NCBI GenBank assembly: GCA_032158295.1
Contig: CM063255.1
Coordinates: 2,279,501 to 2,343,500 of the forward strand
DNA length: 64,000 bases
Direction of reading: 5' to 3'
From: Pycnopodia helianthoides
Lineage: Eukaryota; Echinodermata; Asteroidea; Forcipulatida; Asteriidae
In this document: piece after piece, positions 10,511 to 22,589 of the stretch
Position numbering within the stretch: the first letter of the stretch is position 1
How the letters are laid out: every line of letters starts with the position of its first letter
The notes under the pieces: model-generated
What the model was told of the DNA's origin: nothing
The model's input: only the letters and a program-made list of their open reading frames with translations
The model's database searches: none
Program-made: the position numbers and the translations under genes

Positions 10511-11247
10511 CTAGTACGCATCGTTTGTATAGATATTATTCTCAGCGTCAACGCCCCAGAATGTATTCGATAATGACTCAATTTGTTTAAGATTCCCGTC
10601 AATCTGTTTCCAAACTGTACCAGTTGGAGATTCAGCTGACGTACCTACGCGATAGTAGATTGCGTCATTTGTATCAACAACGTATATGACGTCACCTGAA
10701 CTAACGTACTTCAATGAGATATCAGAGGGTAAAACTGCCCAGGTCGAGCCATCTGGGTCCGAGTCTGGGTCACCGTAAGTCTCGCTACGGTAAAAGATCT
10801 GATTACTTGTATTGACCCCCCAGACACCACCACTACCAATCGAGATTTGTACGAAGCTCCCTTCAATCGTTATCCACTCACTACCGGCAACTTGGTTAAC
10901 ACTCGCACCCCTTCGATGAACAATTTCTTTATTTGTATAAACACCCCAGACATGCCCCTTTTGACTTACACTTACATGTTTCAAAGTGGTGCCAGCAAAC
11001 TTCCACGATGTTAAACTAGGATTACTGGTGGAGACCTTACGATAATAAACACGATTAGAAGCGGAAATGGCCCAGACGACGTTCCTACCAACATCGAACT
11101 GTATTATTCCATTTTCGTTAAGCGGTGACCAGGAGCACCCGCACCACGCCCTGTAGTAGATATGGTCCTGGGAATCAACGCCCCAAACTCCAGCATCACC
11201 GATTGACACGTGCTTCATGGATCCAGCAACTTGGCTTTCTTTCCAAG
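10511..11247 (-). CDS. Tectonin gene, exon 2 (six tectonin repeats)
   Basis: 737 nt, entered in phase 1 after acceptor CAG at 11250-11248 and ending in TAG. All six repeats lie in this single exon. Repeat cores include VWGVDSQDHIYYR, VWGVNTSNQIFYR and FWGVDAENNIY. Confidence 0.85.
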
Positions 11248-11734
11248 CTGAAAATAAACAATTCAACTCAGAATTAACAAACAAACTGTCTATCTTTTAC
11301 ATTCTTGTTTACAGGGCAAAATTATTTCATGCTTTGCAGCACTTACTATTATTTCGAGCTTCGTCTTCAAAGTAAACACATCGGCCTGATGATTGCAGAA
11401 CTATACTATTTTCGGATTTTACTGCCGAGCTTAGCTGACAAAGCTCTTCATCTTTGCAATAGATGAAAGACTTGCAGGAATCATCATGTAGACAAGCAGA
11501 CGCGCATCTCGTGACCGTCCTTGTCGTTTGATTGCGGTAAACGCTACCAATAAGAGAAGACGATCCAATGGTGCTGAGTTGATACTGGGTGTTTTTCTGA
11601 CGTGATTTGTACTTGCACTCTTTTGGTATTGGAGGACAGCATATATCACAACTAGCGTCTGAAGCAACTGTTCCACTGCCTATTAGTACCCTCAATATCA
11701 CAACCGACCTGGAACAAACAAAAAGAAATACCAT
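10511..11734 (-). CDS. Secreted PAN/apple plus tectonin beta-propeller protein
   Basis: A two-exon gene encoding about 374 aa. Exon 1 (11734-11347) has a hydrophobic N-terminus and a PAN/apple-like domain (about residues 66-121) with Cys77, 81, 87, 93, 99 and 119. Its donor is A|GTAAGT. A 99-bp intron (11346-11248) ends in TTTATTTTCAG. Exon 2 (11247-10511) encodes six tectonin repeats of about 35-40 residues, each with a core like GVWGV..(N/D)..IYYR, the pattern of the fish-egg lectin, tachylectin-1 and tectonin family of six-bladed propellers. The phase fits: A plus CT gives Thr. The family binds sugars or lipopolysaccharide; that this protein does so is inference. The start is uncertain: TTTGTTTGTTCCAG just after the ATG is also a good acceptor (exon beginning at 11708), so the true signal peptide may lie in an upstream exon. 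Confidence 0.8.
11347..11734 (-). CDS. Tectonin gene, exon 1 (leader and PAN-like domain)
   Basis: 388 nt if the ATG at 11734 is used. It encodes a leader, a cysteine-rich linker (CDICCPP) and the PAN-like domain, and ends at the donor GTAAGT (11346-11341). The alternative 5' boundary is the acceptor whose exon would begin at 11708. Confidence 0.7.
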
Positions 11735-11959
11735 TGAGAATCAAGCAGAAAACTTCATTAAACTAAACTGTGCATGTACTCGGTTCACCTGCCCTTTTCA
11801 AACCAGCATGTTTGCTCCCTCTCCAGCCCCCCCCCCCACACACACACCTCCTCTCAACCGAGGGTGCTCCTTGCGTTCGCAGTTCACTCGCTCTAACACG
11901 GTCAAACTTTAGTGTGGTTGTTCAGAAAGGTAACAGTAGGCTTACTGTTTAGGTCAAAT

Positions 11960-12180
11960 ATTCATTCTCAAGAGTCCCGGGTCAGAATGACCCGGAATTT
12001 TATCCAAGGGTGGCATTACTCTTTTCCAGGTCAGCGTGAAGCTGTTTTGTCTTTGTTTTTTTGGTGACAGAATCTCAGTCAGTGACACATCTAATGTGCC
12101 GAGGTCCTGGTCAGTGTGACACCAGAAAAACGGTCATGCTGACCTGGAATATAGATCAAGCTCCGGACCCTCTTTATGGG
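11960..12180. mobile_element. Degenerate GGTCAGNNTGACCCGG-type element, copy 1
   Basis: The segment has repeated short inverted motifs such as GGGTCAGAATGACCCGG at the left and GGTCATGCTGACCTGG at the right. Related segments occur at 26480-26665, 32815-33425 and 61735-61930. No coding sequence. Confidence 0.5.
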
Positions 12181-12475
12181 TCCTTTCAAGAAAAAAACAG
12201 ACTCAACTCGACATTATGACAACTTCAGAAAATCTCTCTGTGTATATTGTCGTTACCCATTTTGAAAGCGCAACGTCCTTACACGCGCCTATTCTGTCCG
12301 CCAATTTGGAGTCGAAATGTACACAAAGGAGTAGACTCTCAAAATTGACTCCCAAATTGGAGGAAATGGTAGGCGCATTGTTCAGAGGTATGTTATGCCT
12401 CGTGCACCATTAATCTACGGAGCCCCTAAAGGGACAGGTAGACAAAAAATTGAAAAGGTAAACAAAAAAATCCAA

Positions 12476-12722
12476 TTTTATTTCGTTCCCTCGAAATATT
12501 ATTTCATTCCCTCGAATTAGTATTTCGTTCCCTCGAAATATTATTTCGTTCCCACGAAATAGTATTTCGTTCCCTCGAAATCATTTCGTTACCACGAAAT
12601 GTTAATTCGAGGGAACGAAATAACATTTTGAGGGAACGAAATAATATATTATTTCGTTCCCTCGAATTAATATTTCGTTCCCTCGAAATAATATTTCGTT
12701 CCCTCGAAATAATTAATCGGCT
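12476..12722. repeat. Palindromic minisatellite, left array of foldback element
   Basis: About 11 units of TTTCGTTCCCTCGAAA spaced about 22 bp. Two units near 12600-12640 are inverted (TTCGAGGGAACGAAA). The unit itself has inverted ends ATTTCG and CGAAAT. Confidence 0.9.
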
Positions 12723-13195
12723 ACGGAGGCCTTGATTAGCCATTTAATTTCCAAGTATCATTACGAGATCACCGTAAAACTAACAGCATTTTAATTTGTT
12801 CTATGTTTCTATGTTTTGTTGTTGTTGATTGTTTTTTTTGTTTTTTTCGTGGGGTTCAGGTTGTTTTCTTAATAATTGAATTTAAGTTTTATTATAGTCT
12901 CAGGTAGAGTGAGAAGTAAAGGGTTGATAATGAAATTATTTGAAGGCTTAAGTTTTCAGCGTACAAAGAAAAAAAAAACTGTATAACAATCTAATAGGGT
13001 TAAAGACAAGATGAATTCCTGGAAACAAAAGGGCTGTCAAACATTCTGCTGGGCGTTGTATTATTTGCTTCTCTTAGTTAGGAAAGTCATTGAAGTAAAA
13101 CCTGATGTAGTTGTAAGAGAATTTGGAAATTACACACTAACATAATGGCTTTAAATTCCAGAAATTCTCTTGGCATATCTAGGACTCTGTACCAG

Positions 13196-13612
13196 CTAAA
13201 TTATTTCGTTCGAACGAAATAAATATATTTTGTTCCCTGGAAATACTATTTCGTTCCCTCGAAATGTTATTTCGTTCCCTCGAAATGTTATTTCGTTCCC
13301 TCGAAATGTTATTTCGTTCCCTCGAAATAATATTTCGAGGGAACGAAATAATATTTCGAGGGAACAAAATAACATTCCGAGGGAACGAAATAACATTTCG
13401 AGGGAACGAAATGATTTCGAGGTGACGAAATGATTTCGAGGGAACGAAATAATATTTCGAGGGAACGAAATAATATTTCGAGGGAACGAAATAATATTTT
13501 GAGGGAACGAAATAATATTTCGTGGAACGAAATAGTAATTTCGATGTAACGAAATACTATTTCGAGGAAACGAAAATAAATGTTTCGAGAGAACGAAATA
13601 ATTTATTATTAT
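13196..13612. repeat. Palindromic minisatellite, right array of foldback element
   Basis: About 18 units. Those before 13330 read TTTCGTTCCCTCGAAA and those after it read TTTCGAGGGAACGAAA, so the array folds back on itself about its own switch point. Open frames of 60-80 codons here are repeat artefacts. Confidence 0.9.
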
Positions 13613-15179
13613 ATTTTTTTTTACTTTTCATTTTTTTTTTTAACCTGTCCCCTTAGGGTCCGTATTAATCATTGTGAGTGTGAGAAGACCCATTGCACGA
13701 CGTCACAAGGTCAAATATTGCCTGAATCGAGTTCATGGAAAGACCTATTATTCGGCTGATTTTTAAGAGTGGTGCATACAGGCGTGCATGTTTCAATTGT
13801 TTGACATCAGCCATGGCTTAAAACGGAAGTCAAGGTCAAGGTTCAGGAGTTATGAATTTTTCGAAAAAAAATTATCTTTGGATGGTCAACCTACAAGGGG
13901 ACACCGATGTTGACTGTATTCATACAGTACATCTACGCTGAACACATACGCTGTACATGTACACTGAACTATACATGTACATGTACATGTAAAATGTACG
14001 TGTACGAGGTTTGGGGGTTTCCCTTGTGGTTTACGACTGTACATGTGTTAGGTAGTCTTGGCCCAAGACGTCAGTGATCGATAATGGATAGTGTACTGTT
14101 TGGCGTTTTGTTTTTGTTTTTGGAAGACCTCTATGATAATGTATAGATTGTACAAATCCAATGCACGATTCATGAGTTATGATTTTTTCAAAATATTAAA
14201 CTTTATTTTAGTTTAATTAAACACCTGATGACGTCATGCAAGTGGTGTCTTCTATAAAGCAAGTGAAGAGCTAACTATGTACAAAGTTTGAAGGTTGTGT
14301 GATCTTGGGAAGTTTGTCGACAAAAATTATCACATTTTGATTAGACTAACAAAGCCATAGATCCTTGATCCATGCACAACCTCGTGGACTATGGACATTG
14401 TGATCAGTAGAGCGGAACAGCCCGCCACAGTGCTTTTGCATTATACACAGTTTAAATGCGTGTTAACGTCCGATTTCGACCACAAGCTAAGGTCCAATTG
14501 GTATCGCTTCTGTGCAAAAGTTTGAGGAGTATCAAGAAACTTCAATCTAAAGTAAAAATTTTGATTAAAGAAGAAACTGTTCTTGCTATATGAATTTTGT
14601 AAATGTTCAACTTCCGTTTTGAACTGGAAGTTGATGTCAAATGGGGTCACACTCTGTGTAGCGTTTGTTAAGTTATGAACGACCTCTTCGATGATGTATC
14701 GATTGTAATAATCCAATGTGTGGTTTATGAGTTATGATTTTGTGAAATAATAAACTTTGATTTAATGTAACTCAACACCTGATTTCGTCATCATGACGTC
14801 AAAAATTCTCCTGAAATTTCAAGTGATAGTCTAAGTGCATGTAAAGTTTCAAGTTGATAAAAGTTTACCAACTATGCATTTGCTTGCGGACAAACGTCTC
14901 TGAGAAGAAGAATAAAAACTATAAAAAAACTAGAACTTAGTGTTTGTAGAAACAAACAATAGGTGTTCGGGAATCGATGGGGTCAGTGTTGCCTCAACGC
15001 GTGAGCTCTTTCATTAAGTTTAATATGGTGCTATTACTGTTGTGTGGTGTGCCTAACAAGCTACACACTTTAGCAAAAAGCACACAAAAAAATCCTGACA
15101 TTTGATTCGCATGGATGGCTTTTTTAGAGACTGACAAAGCTATTGCAATTTCAGGTTGCGTGAACTTTGAACAGAGACC

Positions 15180-15620
15180 AGAGTTTCGTATATTTAGAAC
15201 TTCCTGTTTGGGCCGGAAATAAAGGTCAAAGTGAGGTCATGCCCCTGGAATAAAATGTCAAATATGTATTAAGCTACCAGACAGCACAAAGATTATGATT
15301 TCATGACGTGTGGTTCAGGAGATCTGTATACTTTGAACTTCCTGTTTGGACTGGACGGGAAGGTCACAGTGGGGTCATGCTTCGCATAAAATGTCAAAAT
15401 GTGTATTAAGCTACAAGACACTACAAGCATTACGACTTTACGACTACAGTTTAGGAGATATGATTATTCAAATTTTTGAGCTTCCTGTTTGGACCGGAAG
15501 AAAAGGTCACAGTGAGGTCATCCGCTTAAACAAAATGTCACAAGTGTTGTAAGCTACAGGACAATGCAAACATTACACCTTTATGACATGTGGTTAAGGA
15601 GATATGATTTTTAAAGTAAT
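15180..15620 (+). repeat. Tandem repeat of about 145 bp, three units
   Basis: Each unit contains AACTTCCTGTTTGG or GCTTCCTGTTTGG, then GAAGGTCACAGTG(G/A)GGTCAT, then AAAATGTCA and GTATTAAGCTAC, and ends in a GTGGTTNAGGAGAT motif. Similar units in reverse orientation lie at 18780-19230. Confidence 0.7.
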
Positions 15621-18600
15621 AAGCTTTGAATTACTGCAACTTGACGTCATGATGAAAAAATGTGTTTTTCGTACTAACAAATTTTATAAGGTACAAGATG
15701 GTATGCAACTTATCCCATTCAAATGCCTTTAAAAAAGCACCTTTACTTACCTAGGAATTACATGTGTTGGTCACGCACAAATCCAATGGGGGTATGTAAT
15801 AACTATGTGGTTCACCTTCGGTGAGGAAGAAACTGCGGCGCAATCTCAGACACATTGCCGTGATTGTGCAATGCAGTGTTTTGTCCATGGGGTCAGATTC
15901 ACCAGTCTAATCGTTAATTATCATGAAAATACATTGTGTTTTGGTTATTTTTAGTGGCCTAGAATAACTCTTAGTAAAAGCATTACAAGCTAAACACTTT
16001 AGCAAAAGTCTTTAAAAAGCACACGATCAAAAGCCTGACGATTGATTGTCTGCGAGGTTTTTATGGACGGCTGTTTTAGAGACTAACAAAGCTATTGCCA
16101 AAATCAGGTTGCATGAACCTTGAACAGAGACTAGAGTACAAGCATGTATGATGGACTACGAACCTTGCGGTCAACGGAGCGGAAATGTTTTTGTAAGGAA
16201 CTCACAAAGGCAAACTTTGACTCTTCGGTACGACCGGAAGTAAAGGTCAAATTAATGTTTTGTTACTTTTTAAATGTTGCCCTTGTCTTGATCTATCGTA
16301 TGCTTAATTATGAATACCATAGCTATAATATTCAGAGACATACAGACATTGGCATAAGTTCACCTTTTGAACTTTAATTGCTTGTGATTTGATACCCGAT
16401 GACGTCATCATGACGTCACGACTTCTCCTGAAACTTGAAGTTATACTCTACCTACATGTAAAGTTTTAAGTTGATACAAGCTTCGCAACTGTGCATTTGA
16501 AAAAAAGAACAAAAAAAAGAAAAGAACAAACAACAATAACAATGAGTTGTTCGGGCTATTGCCATGAACACCTAAAAAAACGAACACTAGACTTAAGTTT
16601 TTGTTACAACAAAAACATGGTGTTCGGCATGGCGGCCAAATCTTGGTTGAAACACATCCCAGCTTGAATACATGCAAGCTTGGTTTCAGCTTGCCAAGCA
16701 CTGATTGGCTTGAACACATGCAAAGTATCAGCTTGTTTGCCAAAGTTGTTCTGTACGTGTAGATCTTGTAAAACACTACCTTGGTTGTGATATAACTTGA
16801 ATATTGATGACGTCATGAAGACGTAAATCCGTATCTTATTTATTCATTACCTTTCAAGCTTGATGCAAAATATTGACAATGGTCAGAATTTGAAAAATCA
16901 GTTTTTTTAAATGTGATGACAACATCATGACGTCACCTCAAATATTATTAGTCAATGAAGTTGTCTAGTTCTACGTCCATGGTAAACAATATGGCAAGAT
17001 TCAACTCAATCGGACTTGTGGTTTAATATATATCTTGACTTCCGATGGAACCGGAAGTCAAGGTCAAACGGGGTCACACATTGTGTAGCATTCTTTTATT
17101 TTCAAAGACCTTTCAGATGATGTATGGATTGTAAACATCCAACGTGTGGTTCAGGAGTTATGCATTTTTGAAATATTAGATGGTTTGTTTTTGGGTGGTC
17201 AACATACAATGTAACAGCGTCGTCGAATGTATTCATTCATACATGTACATGCATGTGAACGTTGTACATATACGCTGTACATATGCGCTGTACATGTAAA
17301 CTTAACTATAATGTACAATGTACGTGTAGGTGTGTGTCATACCTCTAGCGTGCGTTATCAATAAATTATGTGGGTCAATCGTGCGCTTAAACATTCGGTT
17401 TTGACCAGAGGTAAAGAAAAAGCTATGCTCTAGTTATCCTGAACACTTATATGATTATCAAGTTCATACCAAGTTCAATGTTGCAGAGAAATACAACCTT
17501 TCAGTATAATAATGACTAACCTTGAAGTGACAGGCTTGGCAGACTTGCCTTTCAATTTCAGGAGCGGAATGAAGGTTTTTTTCTGCGTACTGCGGCAACA
17601 GTTAACTATGTGTGCAACAGTTAATTAAAAATTGACTGTTGCAGCGGTTTGCCAGAGAAACATCACCAGAGTCTATTTTGGGAAATTTACCACACAACGG
17701 AAAAATTATTTTTACATGCACCACACTCGGTCATGGCAACTGAAAATACTACATAGCTGGCACCCATTTAAGATAATCTTAACTCCTGCACCACACATTT
17801 AATCTTTTACAATCTATACATCATCAGCAAGTTCTTCAAACACTGAAAACACACAACAAACATGTGACCCTTCTGTTAGCTGTTTCCGGTTTAAACTGGA
17901 AGTTGAAGAAAAGAATTGTTTTAAGCTATCTTTGGTCAATATGAGATATAATTTGGACAAGGTTTTAGTGCATGAAATAACAATTGACTCTTTAACAACG
18001 ATGACGTCAAAGTAGTCAAAGTTTTAAATTATTTGATGTTTTTCTAACTCCATAATTAAACTGAATTGAACCTTGAAAATCTTCAATTCAAACATTAATG
18101 ACGTCATTATGTTCAACAGCGCCCTCTGGTGACAGGGTTAAAAATTATGTTTTTTTTACTCAGGATGTTAACACGTATTTGAAACTCAATATGTACAAGG
18201 GTCAACATGTATAACGTCAGGATGACGTCATCCTCAAATCAGAGATCAGATACATGAACACATGTTATACAATTACACATTTTTTTATTTTATAGTTTTA
18301 TGACTAAATATTTAGGCCAAGTATGAAAAATTAATAGATCTATCAATGTCATAGTTTGAATATTATTGCAAAGTAAGAACAAAGGAATATCACTCGATCA
18401 TCGCAGGATCTTGGGAACCAAAATAATCGCCAAAACTCGGTTTTATTTTGTTTTTCTCCCAAGTTTCTGAAATGTTTTATGTAGAAAACTACTCCCCCCA
18501 TTAGACACATATTGTAAAATTGCTGTAAAATGGGCAGAGTAAAAAAAAAAAACAATATGTTATAACAAAATTGATTTTGTTTTAATTACATCATGTTAAG

Positions 18601-18779
18601 ATTGTTCTAAAACCGGGTTTCATTGAGGACAGTTCTATGAAAATCGGCAATGAACTCATGGAAAATACAGACAGAAATTGGCATTAAAAAAGTCAACCCA
18701 AGTCTTTCGCAGTCTCATTCAGATACCCAAACCAACGCTATGTTATCCCTAGAAAAGAAATACAAACTTTAGTATTATA

Positions 18780-19230
18780 AAACCTTCAAGGCACTATAAG
18801 CGAAAACCACTTAAAAACAAGACCCACTTTGACCTTTCGTTCCGAAACGGTAAGTTTAAATTTTACAATCTGAAGTTCAAATTTTCCGAATTACATATCA
18901 AGTCATAATTTGTGTGCCCTCATGTAAATTAAGACACATTTAACAATTTTTCAAAAGAAAAAATGACGCCACTTTGATCTTTCTTCTGGTTTAAAATTGC
19001 AGTTCAAAATTAAAATCGTATCCCCTCAACCCCATGTCATAAAGTCACAATCTTTTTACCCTCATTGTAGCTTACAGCACATGTAACATTCATTTACAAA
19101 CATTACCCACTTTCATCTTCACTTTCGGTTCAAAGAGGAAGCTCCAAAATATATACAATCAAATCGCCTGAACCACATGTCAGGATGTCATAATATGTGA
19201 GCCTTCCTTGCGGCTCATACCGCAAGTTCA
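18780..19230 (-). repeat. Inverted copies of the 145-bp units
   Basis: On the minus strand this region reads ACATGTGGTTCAGGCGAT, then GAGCTTCCTCTTTGAACCGA, then a GTGAAGATGAAAGTGG block, in the same order as the units at 15180-15620. About three degenerate units. Confidence 0.6.
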
Positions 19231-19399
19231 AAGCGTTCACGACCAAACTTACTATTTAAGGTATGACATGTGATTTTAAGTATGAACTCATGATATTTTT
19301 TCCCACCAACCCAAATCCCTCTGTGTTCGATTTGACGCACACTTAATATATCTAGTTATTATTATTATTGTGTATTCTTACCTTCCGAAATAATAGAGA

Positions 19400-20620
19400 C
19401 CAATCAGACTCATGACGTCACCAATGTTGAGATCAGTCAATTATTGAAAGTGTTTTCTGTTGCATCCTATCTTTATTAAGTCGTTCAACTCGTATGCGGT
19501 GCTCAATGATTGTGTTGTAAGGCACTGGTGATCGATGACTGAAGCTAGGTGAGTGCAGCGTTTTGGCTGAACAACGCTTTTATATAAGTTAGGGCTGAAC
19601 ATGTAGTGAATTAGCTGAGTGTAGACTTGGTTGCAAGTCTGTCATCGTGGCTTTTATTCTACCTGATAGCCAACACATCATTGCCTAAAATTGCGCCCTC
19701 TTGTGGATAAACCTCCGTCATTAGCCTACGATCTTAGGCTAATGGCAGAGGTTGCGAATTAGGGTTGTTGATAGCTGACCTTTTGTGACGTTTTTCGTGG
19801 CTAATGTAGAGAAACAACCGTGGTCTCAGACTTGAAATCAAGTCTATAGTTGGTGAGACACCACCGACTCACTGGGTCAAGTCTAATCATTTACTGATCC
19901 CATGCACGCAATCTTCGTGTTCTAATTAACGGCTTCGTTTGGCTATTTTGCCTGCAAAATAGACGCAATCATGACACTGTAGGTCTTCCACGATTAGAAT
20001 TATGGAACGGTCGCCCTCAAAAAAATAATTTTTGAAGTTTAAAAAGCATGAGATCACGTGACTTTTCCAAAACAATTTTTTTGTCCGGATAAAACCACCT
20101 GATCTTGGGAAAAAACCAGAGTTAGGTTTAGTACAGTAAAAAAGATTTTCCAAAGTGGCACTGACAATAATAATAGCTTCACACCAAGCATCAATTTTCA
20201 TATTTGATAGCTTCGTATCAAATCATCACCGTTTCACGAACACCCACTCCTGTACAGAGTCAAACATTTTGGCAAACCGATGTTTTCACACATTTTGTTT
20301 GCTATCATTTACATCACAGTTTCAAGTCTCCAGTCATTAAAACGTTACAGTTTTGTAATGACGCTTATTAGCACAAGACATTTTTTTGTGAGGTCAAATG
20401 GGAGGGGTCTATTTGAACAGAACTTCCAGAGTGACGCAGGCGGTCTTTTTGCACAACGCGTAGTGTTGAGCGTTCAAAATCTGATTGACTTGTGCGACTT
20501 TACACCGTGTGACGTCATAAAAACGTGAACGCATAAAGCAAAGCTTTGACGGTGGTATCAACTTGTTCCACATGCTACTGTGTGACGTCACTGCTCTCAT
20601 CACTTAAGCAAGAAAGGAAC
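19400..20620. other. Stretch with no supportable gene
   Basis: I see short broken frames only. TGACGTCA motifs occur near 20510 and 20582. The segment around 19800-19860 resembles the flank of the nested hairpin element at 36030-36450 (TGGTCTCAGACTTGAAATCA). Confidence 0.35.
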
Positions 20621-21770
20621 AAACTTTCCTTTTACATGATCATCTTTAATCAAACAAAATTGAAACTGTTTGTACGTAGAGAAAACAAAATTTATTATGA
20701 GCAGAACTGCTAGCGCAACTGAATGGTCGATGTCAACGCACATTGCAGGACCATGGTTTGAATCCTAGTTTGCTCAGAAAAAAGCAACAAACTTTCTTTT
20801 TACATGATCATCATTTAGCATGATCATCATCAAACAAGCGTTTTTCTATGAGCAAAACAGTTAGCGCAACAGGTTTTTTGACGGTAATGCATATTGCAGG
20901 GCCTTGGTTCGAGTTCAAGTTGGCTTAGAAAAGAAAGGAAAATACCTTCTTTTTACATAAACATGGTTAATCAAACAAAATTGATACTGTATGTAAAAAA
21001 AACAATTTTGTTTTTTTAGCAGAACAGATAGCGCAACTGGATAGTCGATGGTAATGCACATTGCAGGACCTTTGGTTCAGATCGTAGATGGCTCAGAAAA
21101 AAAATTACAAATTATTTTTTGTTCTCATTAATCAAATTAATTGGTATTTTATAATAGAGAAAAAAACACACGTTTCTTTGAGAAGAACAGTTAGCGCAAC
21201 TGGATAGTCGATGGTATTGCACATTGCATGCAGGACCTTGGTTCTAATCGTAGATGGCTCAGAAAAAAATTATCAAATTTGCTTTTTTTACATGATCCTC
21301 ATTAATCAAATGAAATTGGTATTTTATAATAGAGAGAGAAAAAAACCCGTTTCTTGAGCAGAACATTAGCGCAACTGGATAGTTGATGTTAATGCACATG
21401 CATGCAGACCTTGGTCAATCGTAGGTGGCTTATAATTTGTTTTACAAATAGTTTTTTAATGATCCTCATTAATCAATGAAATTGGTATTTATAATAGAGA
21501 AAAAAACGTTCTTTTGTGCAAACATTAGCGCAACTGGATAGTGATGTTAATGCACATTGCATGCAGGACCTTGGTCAGATCGTAGGTGGCTCAGAATTTG
21601 TTTTACAAATTAGTTTTTTTACGTGATCCTCATTAGTCAAATGAAATTGGTATTTTATAATTATAGAGAAAAAAACACGTTTCTTTTGAGCAGAACAGTT
21701 AGCGCAACTGGATAGTCGACGGTAATGCACTTTGCAGGGTCATAGATTGGTAAATACTCCAAACAATATT
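20620..21770 (+). repeat. Tandem array of seven tRNA-like (SINE-like) units
   Basis: A-box-like TAGCGCAACTGG or close variants occur at about 20711, 20861, 21029, 21191, 21366, 21523 and 21699, with spacings of 150-176 bp. Each is followed by GG(A/T)NATGCACATTGCAGGACC and a B-box-like motif, best preserved as GGTTTGAATCC (about 20755) and GGTTCGAG (about 20907). Between units lies an AT-rich tail with TCATTAATCAAA and GAGAAAAAAAC. The middle units have small deletions that damage the boxes. Confidence 0.75.
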
Positions 21771-22589
21771 GACCTTAAAAACAAACTTGGTGAGAAGCAC
21801 TACTGCTGTTGACAGTCAGGGCCGAAGCTCGGGTAACATTTTAGGGGGGAATTGTTTCTTCCAAGCTTCGGGGAGGGGTACTTCTGGCCAATTAAAACTG
21901 TAGTTCCTGGTTGAATTGTTCCTCCTCTTTCAGCGTTCTCTTGATGTTATTTACAATGTTTTTGTTTAAAATAAGTACGTTGGCACGGGGAGGGGGGGGG
22001 GGGCACTGATTGTAGTATAAACTTTTAAAAGAAAGGATCTGAAAAAAAATGTGGTTTTGTAGGGAACCCAAGTGCGCCCTCACTATAAAAATAAGTACTC
22101 CAACTTTTGTAATTAACATATTTACAATGTAAAGTTAACTTTGGGGTCGCGACCTGTAGATTCACCCTCTTTTCCAATTTAGCTATGAGCAAGAGAGAGC
22201 ACATTTTATTTGAGTGTGGTATTTCTCTCGATTTTTGTAGGGAGCATGGCTCTGGCCCTGCTCCAAAAACCATTTATCTGGGGAGGGTTAGAGTTATAGA
22301 GCTGTCTGTAAGTATCACTTGGTATTTAACCATCCTTTTATGAGAGAATTATTGTCATATCTTAGGGCTGATCGGATACTCACTGTACTGTAAACTTGTT
22401 GTATGTTGTATGTAGCCAGCCTCGTGGTTGACATTTTGCCCTTAACACAAGTGACTGTGCTGTGCTGTATTAATTGTGTATTGTGTGCTAGTGCTGTTTT
22501 GCATTGAAGCATTAAATCAGTACAGGAGATCACTATATTTTTGATGTCATCTTATGGAATTTGTTGCTTTTAATGTATTTGGTGAATCC

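Larger units (their letters stand above)
12416..13663. mobile_element. Foldback-type element with inverted ends and palindromic arrays
   Basis: The left end TACGGAGCCCCTAAAGGGAC and the right end (reverse complement) TACGGACCCTAAGGGGACAG are terminal inverted repeats of about 45 bp. Both are flanked by ATTAAT (12409-12414 and 13664-13669), a candidate target duplication. Inside each end lies an array of ATTTCGTTCCCTCGAAAT units, in both orientations. The middle (about 12725-13195) is unique AT-rich sequence without a gene. This is the architecture of foldback elements; sea urchin TU elements are a known echinoderm example of the type. A relationship to TU is inference. Confidence 0.75.
13690..19400. 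repeat. Repeat province with direct and inverted copies and TGACGTCA motifs
   Basis: No gene is seen. Internal duplications are visible. The stretch at 13880-14000 (GGATGGTCAAC... then runs of ACATGTAC) recurs at 17190-17330. The stretch at 14925-14975 with GGTGTTCGG recurs at 16575-16630. Phrases of the type GGAAGTCAAGGTCAA recur from 13830 to 17060. Units at 15180-15620 recur inverted at 18780-19230. TGACGTCA or TGACGTCAT occurs about ten times. It is probably one or more large degenerate mobile elements. Confidence 0.6.
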
